Assembly (NCBI GenBank): GCA_963662355.1 | Contig: OY759361.1 | Span: 806,001 to 870,000 of the forward strand | Source of the DNA: WTFY01 sp026713925 | GTDB lineage: Bacteria > Pseudomonadota > Gammaproteobacteria > UBA4575 | Direction of reading: 5' to 3' | DNA: 64,000 nucleotides | Notes under the pieces: model-generated | Database searches by the model: none | What the model was told of the DNA's origin: nothing | What the model saw: only the letters and a program-made list of their open reading frames with translations | Shown: positions 26,128-35,201 of the stretch, piece after piece | Position numbering within the stretch: position 1 is the first letter of the stretch | How the letters are laid out: each line of letters begins with the position of its first letter | Translations under genes and position numbers: made by a program

Positions 26128-26730
26128 ATGCTGATCAGGCTCATCAATTTCCTGGTTCGGAAATATCTTGATTGTGACCCCGAAGCTGCACAACGGCTGA
26201 GCGCATTGGAAGACAAGAATCTGCTGCTGAGATTGACGGACATGGAAAAGGAATTTCTTGTTGCGCTCCGGCAGGACGGTATCACCATTACCGAACACAG
26301 CGATGACGGGCCTGTGGAGGTTGCGGCCAGGGTCGAGGCCGATGTCCTGGTGCTGCTTAGGGTCGCAAGGAGCAAGCAGTGTCAGTCGATGCTGGATGAT
26401 GGAACCCTGCTCGTGCAGGGCGACTCGGGCCTGGTACGGCAGATCGGATCGGTATTTGCCGCAGTGGAAATTGACTGGGAAGAAGTGGCTGCGGCATATA
26501 TGGGAGATCTGGTGGCCTATCAGGTTGGCGTATGGCTGCGCCGTGTGAAGGAGTACAGGCACCGTTCATTCGAGAATTTCCGCATGGATGTGAGCGAGTA
26601 CCTGCAGGAAGAATCACGGGTCGTACCCACCAGGGTGGAAATGGAACGGTTCCTGAATGATGCAGACGAGCTGGAAGCCGGTATCGGCGACCTCGAAGCC
26701 CGCGTCCGGCGACTGACGGAATCGCACTGA
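26128..26730 (+). CDS. ubiJ: ubiquinone biosynthesis accessory factor UbiJ
   Basis: A 200-residue SCP2-domain protein. UbiJ, with UbiK, supports the Ubi metabolon, probably by binding lipid intermediates. Visible are the N-terminal INFLVRKYLDCDPEAAQRL and the C-terminal segment VSEYLQEESRVVPTRVEMERF followed by a coiled coil, both standard for the family. The ATG at 26128 is preferred over an upstream in-frame ATG inside ubiE. The next gene, ubiB, starts 3 bases after the stop. Confidence 0.92.
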   Translation: MLIRLINFLVRKYLDCDPEAAQRLSALEDKNLLLRLTDMEKEFLVALRQDGITITEHSDDGPVEVAARVEADVLVLLRVARSKQCQSMLDDGTLLVQGDSGLVRQIGSVFAAVEIDWEEVAAAYMGDLVAYQVGVWLRRVKEYRHRSFENFRMDVSEYLQEESRVVPTRVEMERFLNDADELEAGIGDLEARVRRLTESH

Positions 26731-26733
26731 GCC

Positions 26734-28305
26734 ATGCGCTACATACGCCTGTTGTTCAGGATCTCGCACATCAATGTGGTGTTGATCCGGCATGGGCTGG
26801 AAGAGGTTCTGTTTGCGGTTCCGTATTTTCGCCCGATCCGTTTTTTGCTTTTCCTGCTGCCGTGGCACTGGTTCCGCAAGGTGGAAATTGCCCACGGTGC
26901 CAGGATCCGTCATGCCCTGGAAGATCTTGGTCCGATCTTCGTAAAATTTGGCCAGACCCTGTCTACACGCCGGGACCTGCTGCCTGAGGAGATTGCCGAT
27001 GAGCTTGCCAAGCTGCAGGACCGGGTTCCACCATTTTCTGGAGAAGTCGCCCGGCAGCAGATTGAACAGGCCCTTCAGAAACCGGTCAGCGTGGCCTTTG
27101 CAGAATTCAGTATTGAGCCCATGGCATCCGCTTCAATCGCCCAGGTACATGCTGCAACACTCCACAACGGTGTGGAAGTCGTGGTCAAGGTGCTGCGGCC
27201 CGGGGTTGAAAAACAGGTACGCCGGGACCTGGAGCTATTGCACGTCCTGGCGTCCATCATGCATCGTTACTGGAAAGACGGGCGCATGCTGCAGCCCCGG
27301 GAAGTCGTAGGGGAGTTCGAGCAGGTCCTTCTGGATGAACTCGACCTGCTGCGCGAAGCTGCCAATGCCAGCCAGCTGCGCAGAAATTTTGAAAATTCTA
27401 CCGAGCTGTACGTGCCAGAGGTCTATTTTGACCTGTGCCGGCGAAACGTCATGGTACTGGAGCGTATCTACGGCATCCCGATCAGTGATACAACAGCCCT
27501 GCGGCAGCATGGCGTCGACCTTAAGAAACTGTCGCAACGCGGTTGCCGGATCTTTTTCATGCAGGTGTTCAAACACAACTTTTTTCATGGCGACATGCAT
27601 CCCGGCAATATTTTTGTCTCCTACGAACACCCGGAGGACCCTACATTTATCAGCATCGATTTCGGGGTTATCGGCACGCTTACAACCACTGACAAAAGAT
27701 ATCTGGCGGAAAATCTCATGGCATTTTTTGACCGGGACTACCACAAGGTTGCCGAACTGCATCTGGAATCCGGCTGGGTACCCTCTGATGTGCGGATTGA
27801 GCAATTCGAATCGGTCATCCGTACTGTATGCGAGCCTGTTTTCCAGCGTCCCCTCAGTGAGATTTCTTTTGGCAACTTGCTGGTTCGACTGTTTCAGACC
27901 GCGCGGCGGTTCAATATGAAAGTACAGCCCCAACTGATCCTGCTGGAGAAAACGATGTTGAATATTGAAGGCCTGAGCCGGCAGCTGGACCCGGAGCTTA
28001 ACCTGTGGGATACGGCGAAGCCGTTCATGGAACGCTGGATGAGCGAGCAGGTTGGTATGCGGGCACTGGCTTTGGGGATGCGCAGGCAGCTGCCCCGCAT
28101 GGCAGAGCGCCTGCCTGACATCCCGGACCTGGTGTACTCGAGCGTCAAGAAATTCGAGCAGAACCAGGAACGGTTATCACAGTACAGCCGGGAAATTGAT
28201 GATCTGCGGTGGGAAATCAGGAAATCGAACCGAAATGTCATGACGATCTTGCTGCTGGTTCTGCTCGCAGCCCTGCTGGGGCTGTGGTATTTCCAGTTTG
28301 CCTGA
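26734..28305 (+). CDS. ubiB: ubiquinone biosynthesis kinase-like protein UbiB
   Basis: UbiB is an ABC1/ADCK-type atypical kinase or ATPase needed for ubiquinone synthesis. The 523-residue protein has the KxGQ motif in FVKFGQTLSTR (about residues 68-78), the A-rich loop MASASIAQVH, the catalytic region FFHGDMHPGNIFV and the metal-binding IDFGVIG. Two membrane helices are expected in the C-terminal tail NVMTILLLVLLAALLG. Third gene of ubiE-J-B; uvrD starts 26 bases later. Confidence 0.97.
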   Translation: MRYIRLLFRISHINVVLIRHGLEEVLFAVPYFRPIRFLLFLLPWHWFRKVEIAHGARIRHALEDLGPIFVKFGQTLSTRRDLLPEEIADELAKLQDRVPPFSGEVARQQIEQALQKPVSVAFAEFSIEPMASASIAQVHAATLHNGVEVVVKVLRPGVEKQVRRDLELLHVLASIMHRYWKDGRMLQPREVVGEFEQVLLDELDLLREAANASQLRRNFENSTELYVPEVYFDLCRRNVMVLERIYGIPISDTTALRQHGVDLKKLSQRGCRIFFMQVFKHNFFHGDMHPGNIFVSYEHPEDPTFISIDFGVIGTLTTTDKRYLAENLMAFFDRDYHKVAELHLESGWVPSDVRIEQFESVIRTVCEPVFQRPLSEISFGNLLVRLFQTARRFNMKVQPQLILLEKTMLNIEGLSRQLDPELNLWDTAKPFMERWMSEQVGMRALALGMRRQLPRMAERLPDIPDLVYSSVKKFEQNQERLSQYSREIDDLRWEIRKSNRNVMTILLLVLLAALLGLWYFQFA

Positions 28306-28331
28306 CGGGCCGCAACTCCCCCTGTGTACCG

Positions 28332-30503
28332 ATGGACGTTACCCCGATCCTTGATCCTTTAAATGATGCGCAGCGCGCAGCCGTCACCTCGGGAAATGCC
28401 CCGGCACTGGTGGTCGCAGGTGCTGGCAGCGGCAAGACTCGTGTGCTGGTGCACCGGATTGCATGGCTGTGTGAGGTGGAATCCGTTTCTCCCTTCAGCC
28501 TGCTTGCCGTCACGTTTACCAACAAGGCGGCAGCAGAAATGCGTGCACGCGTGGAAAGCCTGCTGAACCATGCGGTGGGAGGCATGTGGATCGGGACCTT
28601 TCATGGCATCTCGCACCGGCTGCTTCGTACACACTGGCAGGAGGCAGGTCTCAGGGAAAACTTCCAGGTTCTTGACAGCGATGATCAGCTGCGCCTGGTG
28701 AAACGGATTATCCAGGACCTGGGTCTGGACGATTCCAAATGGCCTCCCAAGCAGGTACGCGGCTACATCAACGCCCGCAAAGAAGAGGGTCTGAGATCCG
28801 GACGATTGCAAGACCAAGGTGATCGCACGGCGCGACAGCTGATTCGTGCCTACGTTGCCTACGAGCAGGAATGCGAGCGCACGGGCTCGGTGGATTTTGC
28901 GGAACTGCTGCTGCGAAGCCTGGAACTGTTGCAGAAAAATGCCGAAATCCTTGCCCACTACCGGGAGAAATTCCGTCATATCCTGGTCGATGAGTTTCAG
29001 GACACAAATGCCATTCAGTATGCCTGGCTGAAAACGTTTGCCGGGAAAGAAAATCCGGTATTTGCTGTGGGAGATGATGACCAGTCCATTTATGGATGGC
29101 GGGGGGCACGCATCGAAAACCTTCAGAACTTTGAACGGGACTACAAGAATACGCAGGTGTTCAGGCTGGAACAGAATTACCGTTCGACGAACACGATTTT
29201 GTCGGTTGCCAATTCACTGATTGACAACAACCGGGGGCGTATGGGGAAAAGGCTCTGGACAGACGGTGCTGCAGGAGAGCCGGTCCACTTGTATGCCGCG
29301 TTCAACGAACAGGATGAAGCACGCTTTGTCGCGGACAGAATCAAGCGATGGGTCGAAGCCGGCAAGACCCGCCGGGATGACATTGCCGTGCTGTACCGTT
29401 CCAATGCGCAATCCCGGGTATTCGAGGAGGTCTTTATTTCCCAGGGCATCCCGTATCGTGTGTACGGGGGCCTGCGTTTCTTTGAACGCGCCGAAATCAG
29501 GGATGCCCTGGCCTACTTGCGCCTGGCGAAAAACCCGGACGATGACCCGTCCTTTGAACGTATCGTCAATGTGCCCCCGCGCGGGATTGGCCAGCGCACG
29601 ATGGCCCGGGTACGCGAGGTTGCCGTGCGATCCCGGATCACCCTGTGGAAGGCCGCAGAAAACATCCAGCAGTCAGACCTGTTGGCAGCACGTGCTGCCA
29701 ATGCCCTGCAGCAGTTTCTGCAGCTCATGCGGGCGCTGGAGCAGGATATACAGGATCTGGATCTGGCTGCGCAGATCGATCACATCATTCAGGCATCCGG
29801 CCTGATGCGGCATCATGGCCGCGAGGGCAACGAAAAAGCCGAGTCACGTGTCGAGAACCTGCAGGAACTGGTGGTCACGGCACGAGGGTTCGACCTGGAC
29901 AACGAACTGTATGCAGACATGCAGCCTGTGGACGCCTTCCTGGTTCATGCGGCCCTGGAGGCCGGGGAAGGACAGGGGGCGCAATGGGATGATTGCGTGC
30001 AACTGATGACGCTGCACGCTGCCAAGGGCCTGGAGTTTGCCCTGGTGTTCATCGTCGGACTGGAGGAGGGGCTGTTTCCAACCGGCATGTCGCTGGAGGA
30101 ACCGGGCCGGCTGGAGGAAGAACGCCGCCTTTGTTACGTGGGCATCACCCGTGCATGCCAGCAGCTCGTATTCACCTACGCGGAGTCGAGGCGGCGCTAC
30201 GGATCCGACAGCTATTACAATTCTCCTTCCCGGTTCATTGGCGAAATGCCGCCTGAACTGGTCACCGAAGTGCGGCCCCGTGCCATGATCGCAACACCGG
30301 TGCACCACAATTTGAAGACCAGTCTCTTTACACAAGATACAGGAATCAGGATCGGCGACAGCGTGATGCACGCAAAATTTGGCAAGGGCGTGGTGCTCGA
30401 CTGCGAAGGGGCAGGAACCAGTGCTCGGGTGCAGGTGAACTTCGAACAGAAAGGAAGCAAGTGGCTGGTCCTGGCCTATGCGAATCTCGCCAAGCTTGCA
30501 TGA
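28332..30503 (+). CDS. uvrD: DNA helicase II UvrD
   Basis: UvrD is the superfamily 1A helicase for nucleotide-excision and mismatch repair. The 723-residue product has the Q motif LNDAQRAAV, Walker A AGAGSGKTRVL (about residues 30-40), VDEFQDTNAIQ (motif II), GDDDQSIYGWRGA (motif III), QNYRST (motif IV) and the C-terminal VGITRACQQL (motif VI) plus the tail domain ending VLAYANLAKLA. The ATG at 28332 is used because upstream in-frame codons lie inside ubiB. Length is the family norm. Confidence 0.96.
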   Translation: MDVTPILDPLNDAQRAAVTSGNAPALVVAGAGSGKTRVLVHRIAWLCEVESVSPFSLLAVTFTNKAAAEMRARVESLLNHAVGGMWIGTFHGISHRLLRTHWQEAGLRENFQVLDSDDQLRLVKRIIQDLGLDDSKWPPKQVRGYINARKEEGLRSGRLQDQGDRTARQLIRAYVAYEQECERTGSVDFAELLLRSLELLQKNAEILAHYREKFRHILVDEFQDTNAIQYAWLKTFAGKENPVFAVGDDDQSIYGWRGARIENLQNFERDYKNTQVFRLEQNYRSTNTILSVANSLIDNNRGRMGKRLWTDGAAGEPVHLYAAFNEQDEARFVADRIKRWVEAGKTRRDDIAVLYRSNAQSRVFEEVFISQGIPYRVYGGLRFFERAEIRDALAYLRLAKNPDDDPSFERIVNVPPRGIGQRTMARVREVAVRSRITLWKAAENIQQSDLLAARAANALQQFLQLMRALEQDIQDLDLAAQIDHIIQASGLMRHHGREGNEKAESRVENLQELVVTARGFDLDNELYADMQPVDAFLVHAALEAGEGQGAQWDDCVQLMTLHAAKGLEFALVFIVGLEEGLFPTGMSLEEPGRLEEERRLCYVGITRACQQLVFTYAESRRRYGSDSYYNSPSRFIGEMPPELVTEVRPRAMIATPVHHNLKTSLFTQDTGIRIGDSVMHAKFGKGVVLDCEGAGTSARVQVNFEQKGSKWLVLAYANLAKLA

Positions 30504-30675
30504 TACCTGGCAGGCCAGCGTCATACACCGGGCACGGCAAGTGCCTTCAGGCTGCCTGTCCGGTACCAGGGCTGATGGGGTGCCATACAGGTTTTCCCTC
30601 AACCATGCAGACCGGGTTTAGTAGTATTCCTGCAAGTAGCTTATACTGGGTCGCGGTACATTTTCAGAATTAACT

Positions 30676-31779
30676 GTGCAAAGAAGAAAATTTTTACGTT
30701 ACGCAGGGGCAGGTGCGGTCCTTGCAGGAGGCTTGGCCGGTTGCAGGGACGCACCTGAACCGAAGCCGTCTGCACCCGCAGTAACTCGCATCTGGGACTG
30801 GAAAATGGTCACCACCTGGCCGAAAAACTTCCCGGGTCTGGGTACCGGGGCAGAATTTCTGGCAGAACAGATCAATGTGATGTCGGGTGGGCGGATTCAT
30901 GTGGAGGTATATGGTGCAGGTGAACTGGTGCCGGCATTTGAGATTTTTGATGCCGTGGCAGGCGGTTCAGCACAAATGGGACATGGTTCGGCGTACTACT
31001 GGAAAGGCAAATACCCTGCCCTGCAGTTTTTTTCCACCACACCTTTCGGCATGACTGCCATGGAGATGAACAGCTGGCTGTACCACGGGGGTGGCATGCA
31101 GTTATGGCAGAAAGCCTATGAGCAGTTTGGCCTGGTGCCTGCTGCATCGGGGAATACCGGTGTGCAGATGGCGGGCTGGTTTAACAAGGAAGTGAATTCC
31201 CTGGAAGATCTGAAAGGGCTGAAAATGCGTATACCTGGCCTGGCGGGAGAGGTGTTGAAGCGTGCAGGCGGTACGCCAGTCAATCTTCCGGGAGGCGAGC
31301 TGTTTACGTCACTGCAATCCGGCACGATTGATGCGACGGAATGGGTTGGACCCTATAATGATCTGGCCTTCGGGTTTCACAAGATTGCCAGGTACTACTA
31401 CTATCCAGGCTGGCATGAGCCGGGTACAACGCTGGAATGTTTCATCAACAAGGCCGCATTCGAGGAATTGCCGGAAGATCTGCAGAGCATCGTGTTGAAT
31501 GCTTGCCGCGTGGCGAACCAGGACATGCTGGCTGAATACATTGCCCGCAACAACGATGCGCTTGAGACACTGGTGAATGAGCATAATGTCAAGCTGCGGG
31601 AGTTGCCGGCGGAAGTTATCGATACTCTCGGGAAGCTCTCGGAGGAAGTTACAGTGGAACTGGCTTCAGTAGATGCCCTGGCACGGGAAATTTTTGATTC
31701 CTACAGCAATTTCTTCAAGAAATCACGTGCCTGGCTGAATATTTCCGAGCGTGCATACTTGAACTTGCGTGCAGGATAG
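30676..31779 (+). CDS. TRAP transporter solute-binding protein (DctP family), predicted Tat lipoprotein
   Basis: A 367-residue DctP-type periplasmic binding protein. It starts at GTG with QRRKFLRYAGAGA, a twin-arginine-like signal, and ends the signal in the lipobox LAGC (Cys23), so the mature protein may be an anchored lipoprotein. The segments WPKNFPGLGTGAEFLA, DAVAGGSAQMGHGSAYYW and LKGLKMRIPGLAGEVLKRAGGT (split near residue 195) resemble the 2-oxo-acid-binding TakP branch; the ligand is inferred only. Its membrane partners lie 400 bases away in the opposite direction (33539-32166, 34052-33546). Confidence 0.88.
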   Translation: MQRRKFLRYAGAGAVLAGGLAGCRDAPEPKPSAPAVTRIWDWKMVTTWPKNFPGLGTGAEFLAEQINVMSGGRIHVEVYGAGELVPAFEIFDAVAGGSAQMGHGSAYYWKGKYPALQFFSTTPFGMTAMEMNSWLYHGGGMQLWQKAYEQFGLVPAASGNTGVQMAGWFNKEVNSLEDLKGLKMRIPGLAGEVLKRAGGTPVNLPGGELFTSLQSGTIDATEWVGPYNDLAFGFHKIARYYYYPGWHEPGTTLECFINKAAFEELPEDLQSIVLNACRVANQDMLAEYIARNNDALETLVNEHNVKLRELPAEVIDTLGKLSEEVTVELASVDALAREIFDSYSNFFKKSRAWLNISERAYLNLRAG

Positions 31780-31843
31780 AATACAACTGTACTCCGACAA
31801 TGTAGTATAAGTACCATAACAAAGACCAAAAAGGAGTCGAAAC

Positions 31844-32083
31844 GTGGAAGATCTCTTTGTCCAATGGCGGACCATGTGGGATGCCAAGGAATACACCACC
31901 CAGTTATTCTTTCTGTTTAACCTGGCGTTTGCAGTGTATGTGGCATGGCTTCCGTTTCGGGCAGTGAGCAAGGATTCTACTGCGCTGAACCGGGGTATCA
32001 TGCTCGGTTTCGGCATCGGATACGCACTGCTGATCATCTATGCATACATTGCGCTGGTGCCTACCTTTTCCCCGTACGAGTAA
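31844..32083 (+). CDS. small membrane protein downstream of TRAP binding protein
   Basis: A 79-residue protein with two predicted membrane helices (about residues 20-36 and 49-72) and tryptophans at the N-terminal end. GTG start at 31844, with a strong AAGGAG ribosome site 7 bases upstream, which makes it a real gene despite its size. It probably belongs to the dctP transcript. I do not recognise the family; a role with the TRAP system is only suggested by position. Confidence 0.65.
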   Translation: MEDLFVQWRTMWDAKEYTTQLFFLFNLAFAVYVAWLPFRAVSKDSTALNRGIMLGFGIGYALLIIYAYIALVPTFSPYE

Positions 32084-32165
32084 TACGGGTTCAATGTACC
32101 TGGTTTCGGTCGGTTCCGGCTGAGACTGGGATTGATCTATTCACCCTCGCATCTCGTTCGGGGGT

Positions 32166-33539
32166 TCAGTAAATCTTGTGCGGCAGCCAGGTGGCCAGGG
32201 CCGGGAAGTATGCCAGCAGCAGCAGAGTCAGGATCTGCAGGGCAATAAATGGTGCAACGCCCCGGTAGATCTGGCGGGTACGTATTGCTTCAGGGGCCAC
32301 TCCACGCAGGTAAAACAGGGCAAACCCGAATGGTGGTGTCAGGAAGGAAGTTTGCAGATTGATGGCAATCATGATGCCTAGCCATACCGGGTCAATTCCC
32401 AGGCTCAGCAATACCGGCCCCACGATCGGCACCACCACAAATGTAATCTCGATGAAATCCAGGATAAACCCCAGCAGGAACATCAGGGCCATGACCACCA
32501 GTACAGCGGAAAATGTACCTCCTGGAAGCTGCATCAGCAGCGCATGCACGGCATGGTCCCCCCCGTATCCGCGGAATACCAGCGAGAACACCGATGCCCC
32601 GATGAAAATCATGAATACCATGCAGGTGATGCGTACCGTCCTGCGCATCACATCGCGCAGGCAATCGAGATCAAGACGGCGGTAAAAGAGTGCCAGCAAG
32701 AGTGCGCCCACGGCCCCCACCGATGCGGCTTCAGTGGGTGTGGCAATACCCTGGATAATGGAACCGAGTACGGCAACGATCAGCAAAATGGGCGGTACCA
32801 GTGCGTGCAGGACCTTTCTGATCCAGCCGGGAAAATCGATGTCTGACTCCGGTTTCACGGCGGGCATCGATTGGGGCCTGAACCAGGCCATTGCGATCAG
32901 GTACAACAGGTACATCCCCACGAGCAACAGGCCTGGAATGATTGCCCCCACGAACAGGTCACCCACCGAGACGGTATCGGGCGAATAGTTACCCTGACTG
33001 AGTTGTGCCTGCTGGTATGCCGATGACAGTACATCGCCCAGCAGCACCAGGATAATGGAGGGCGGAATGATCTGTCCGAGCGTGCCGGAGGCACAGATCA
33101 TGCCAGTTGAGATTTCCGGCTGGTAGCCCCTTTTGAGCATGGTGGGCAATGACAGCAGGCCCATGGTCACCACCGTGGCTCCCACGATACCGGTGCTCGC
33201 TGCCAGCAGCATGCCGACCAGTATGACGGATATTCCCAGGCCTCCGCGCAGGGGACCAAACAGGGACGCCATGGTATCCAGCAGGGTATCGGCAATTCTT
33301 GAACGCTGCAGCATGACACCCATGAATACAAACAGAGGCACGGCAATCAGCGTCTCGTTGGTCATGATACCGAACAGGCGGCTCGGGAAGGCCTGCAACA
33401 GGGCCGGTTCAAATACACCGGCCACTATCCCCGCCACGGCAAACACCAGTGACACGCCCGCAAGGGTGAATGCCACAGGATATCCGAACAACAGCACCAG
33501 GATTACGGCAAGGAACAGTATGAAGGCAATGATTTCCAT
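32166..33539 (-). CDS. dctM: TRAP transporter large permease (DctM)
   Basis: A 457-residue DctM-family membrane protein that forms the transport path of a tripartite ATP-independent periplasmic transporter using the sodium or proton gradient. The family shows in the N-terminal LFGYPVAFTLAGVSL, VPLFVFMGVMLQRS, TGIVGATVVTMGLLSLP, and GTLGQIIPPSIILV (about residues 150-165). It is 6 bases after dctQ on the minus strand and converges on the 79-residue gene. Confidence 0.95.
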   Translation of the reverse strand: MEIIAFILFLAVILVLLFGYPVAFTLAGVSLVFAVAGIVAGVFEPALLQAFPSRLFGIMTNETLIAVPLFVFMGVMLQRSRIADTLLDTMASLFGPLRGGLGISVILVGMLLAASTGIVGATVVTMGLLSLPTMLKRGYQPEISTGMICASGTLGQIIPPSIILVLLGDVLSSAYQQAQLSQGNYSPDTVSVGDLFVGAIIPGLLLVGMYLLYLIAMAWFRPQSMPAVKPESDIDFPGWIRKVLHALVPPILLIVAVLGSIIQGIATPTEAASVGAVGALLLALFYRRLDLDCLRDVMRRTVRITCMVFMIFIGASVFSLVFRGYGGDHAVHALLMQLPGGTFSAVLVVMALMFLLGFILDFIEITFVVVPIVGPVLLSLGIDPVWLGIMIAINLQTSFLTPPFGFALFYLRGVAPEAIRTRQIYRGVAPFIALQILTLLLLAYFPALATWLPHKIY

Positions 33540-33545
33540 GTTTTC

Positions 33546-34052
33546 CTATTTACGCCATGCCAGCCAGGCGCGACCACCCATGGAGACCGCCTGCACGAAC
33601 AGAAGGGTTGCCATGGCAGGGATCAGGGATTTCAGAACAAAAACAAGCGGCAGTCCCCCGGCTTCACGTGAGGCTTCCAGGTATTTCCAGGAGTTGGTGA
33701 CGTAGTCGAAACTGGTCCACATGATAAACCCGGCAAAGGGCAGCAGCAGGAATACGGACCCCAGGAAATCCACCTTGGCCCGGTTCTGCCTTGACATGCC
33801 CTGATAAAAGATGTCCACGCGTACATGCTCGTTGTGTTTCAGTGTGTAGGCGCCGGCAATCATGAATACAAAGGCATGCAGATAGGTAATCGACTCCTGC
33901 ATGGCAATTCGTCCAAAGTTGAAACCGTAGCGCATCACTGCTACCAGGAAGGTAATGCCTGCCATGACCAGCACGATCCAGGATGCAAGAGTGCCGACGC
34001 GTTCATTGAACGCATCAATACGGTTGCACAGCTTTTCTATACCGGTTTCCAA
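33546..34052 (-). CDS. dctQ: TRAP transporter small permease (DctQ)
   Basis: A 168-residue DctQ subunit with four membrane helices. The family segment RYGFNFGRIAMQESITYLH lies near residue 41, followed by AYTLKHNEHVRVDIFY. DctQ and DctM form the membrane part of the transporter. It starts 15 bases after the thrB stop in the same direction, so thrB-dctQ-dctM may share a transcript. Confidence 0.93.
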   Translation of the reverse strand: METGIEKLCNRIDAFNERVGTLASWIVLVMAGITFLVAVMRYGFNFGRIAMQESITYLHAFVFMIAGAYTLKHNEHVRVDIFYQGMSRQNRAKVDFLGSVFLLLPFAGFIMWTSFDYVTNSWKYLEASREAGGLPLVFVLKSLIPAMATLLFVQAVSMGGRAWLAWRK

Positions 34053-34067
34053 GAAAATCGGGTCGGT

Positions 34068-35009
34068 TCAGGAGTCCAGCTCGGGCGTATGCCGGATACG
34101 CGACTGCAAGATCCTTTTGAAAACGTCAGGGTCCTTGATATGGGTGATTTCCCCGTCTTTGGGGTAGATCTGGTCATGCAGGCGTGACAGCCAGAACCTG
34201 AGCGCGGCGGCACGCAGCATGTATCCCCAGATTTCAAATTCCTGGGGGTGAAAGGGACGTTCCATCCGGTAGCCTTCGATGAGTGCAGCTTGCAATGCCG
34301 GATCCAGGTCACCGCCATCACGACTGCACCAGTCATTCACCGTCACGGCAAGATCGTACAGCAGGTAATCGTTGCAGGCATAGTAGAAGTCGATGATGCC
34401 TGTGAGGGCATGGCGTTTGAACATGACATTGTCCCGGAACAGGTCTGCATGCACCACACCCTGCGGGATGTCTGCACTCATCGGCTGTTTGCGCATCTGG
34501 ATCTCATGTTCAAGCAATTGCCTGTCCTCGGCAGACAGCTTGTGGAATATTCGCCCGGTTGTCCGTTCTGCCCAGGCAACTCCTCGCGAGTTAGGCAGTA
34601 CACCACTGAACGAATCTCCCAGTATGTGGATCTGGGCCAGGGCATGCCCCACGGCTGCACAGTGCTTGGTGTTGGGTGCCAGTACATTTTGACCTTCCAG
34701 CCGTCGTACGATTGCAGCGGGTTTGTCTTTCAGCACGCGCACGTAACCACCGTGCAGGTCGGCAATAGGGTGTGCGGTCGGCATACCGTGATCGGACAGA
34801 TGGGCCATGAAGTTCAGGTAATACGGCAGGGTATCGAAACCCACCTCTTCAAAGATGGTCAATACGAACTTGCCGTTTTCGGTGGTCACGAAATAATTGG
34901 TGTTTTCGATACCTGCATTGATGCCTTCATGGTTTAATAGCGCACCCAGGGAATAGTTCCCGAGAAACTCTTCGAGCTCATGTAGCGTGATATTGGTGTA
35001 GACGGACAT
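34068..35009 (-). CDS. thrB: homoserine kinase, type II (ThrB2)
   Basis: A 313-residue kinase of the aminoglycoside-phosphotransferase fold that phosphorylates homoserine in threonine synthesis (not the GHMP-type ThrB). Evidence is the start SVYTNITLHELEEFL, INAGIENTNYFV, the catalytic loop VVHADLFRDNVMF (about residues 186-198) and the metal motif IIDFYYACND. The length and the neighbour polA match the arrangement in Pseudomonas-like genomes. The 192-base gap to polA holds both divergent promoters. Confidence 0.94.
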   Translation of the reverse strand: MSVYTNITLHELEEFLGNYSLGALLNHEGINAGIENTNYFVTTENGKFVLTIFEEVGFDTLPYYLNFMAHLSDHGMPTAHPIADLHGGYVRVLKDKPAAIVRRLEGQNVLAPNTKHCAAVGHALAQIHILGDSFSGVLPNSRGVAWAERTTGRIFHKLSAEDRQLLEHEIQMRKQPMSADIPQGVVHADLFRDNVMFKRHALTGIIDFYYACNDYLLYDLAVTVNDWCSRDGGDLDPALQAALIEGYRMERPFHPQEFEIWGYMLRAAALRFWLSRLHDQIYPKDGEITHIKDPDVFKRILQSRIRHTPELDS

Positions 35010-35201
35010 CTGTTTTGGCTGTGCTCGGTTATGTCGTTATAGTAGAAAGGATACAATCCTTAAAGCCGGGAACTCGATATTCCTTGAACGGGGGCCCGGA
35101 ACTATGCTGCGGGGTACATCGTGCAACCTATGCTGAAAAACACGCGCAATGATACCGCGTCAACCGGCCTCCCTCTAGTCATCGCGGGATTTAAATAGCG
35201 C

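Noticed and set aside
35130..35198. 22-codon frame before polA
   Set aside because: It has no ribosome site and no resemblance to the DUF2782 protein sometimes found there.
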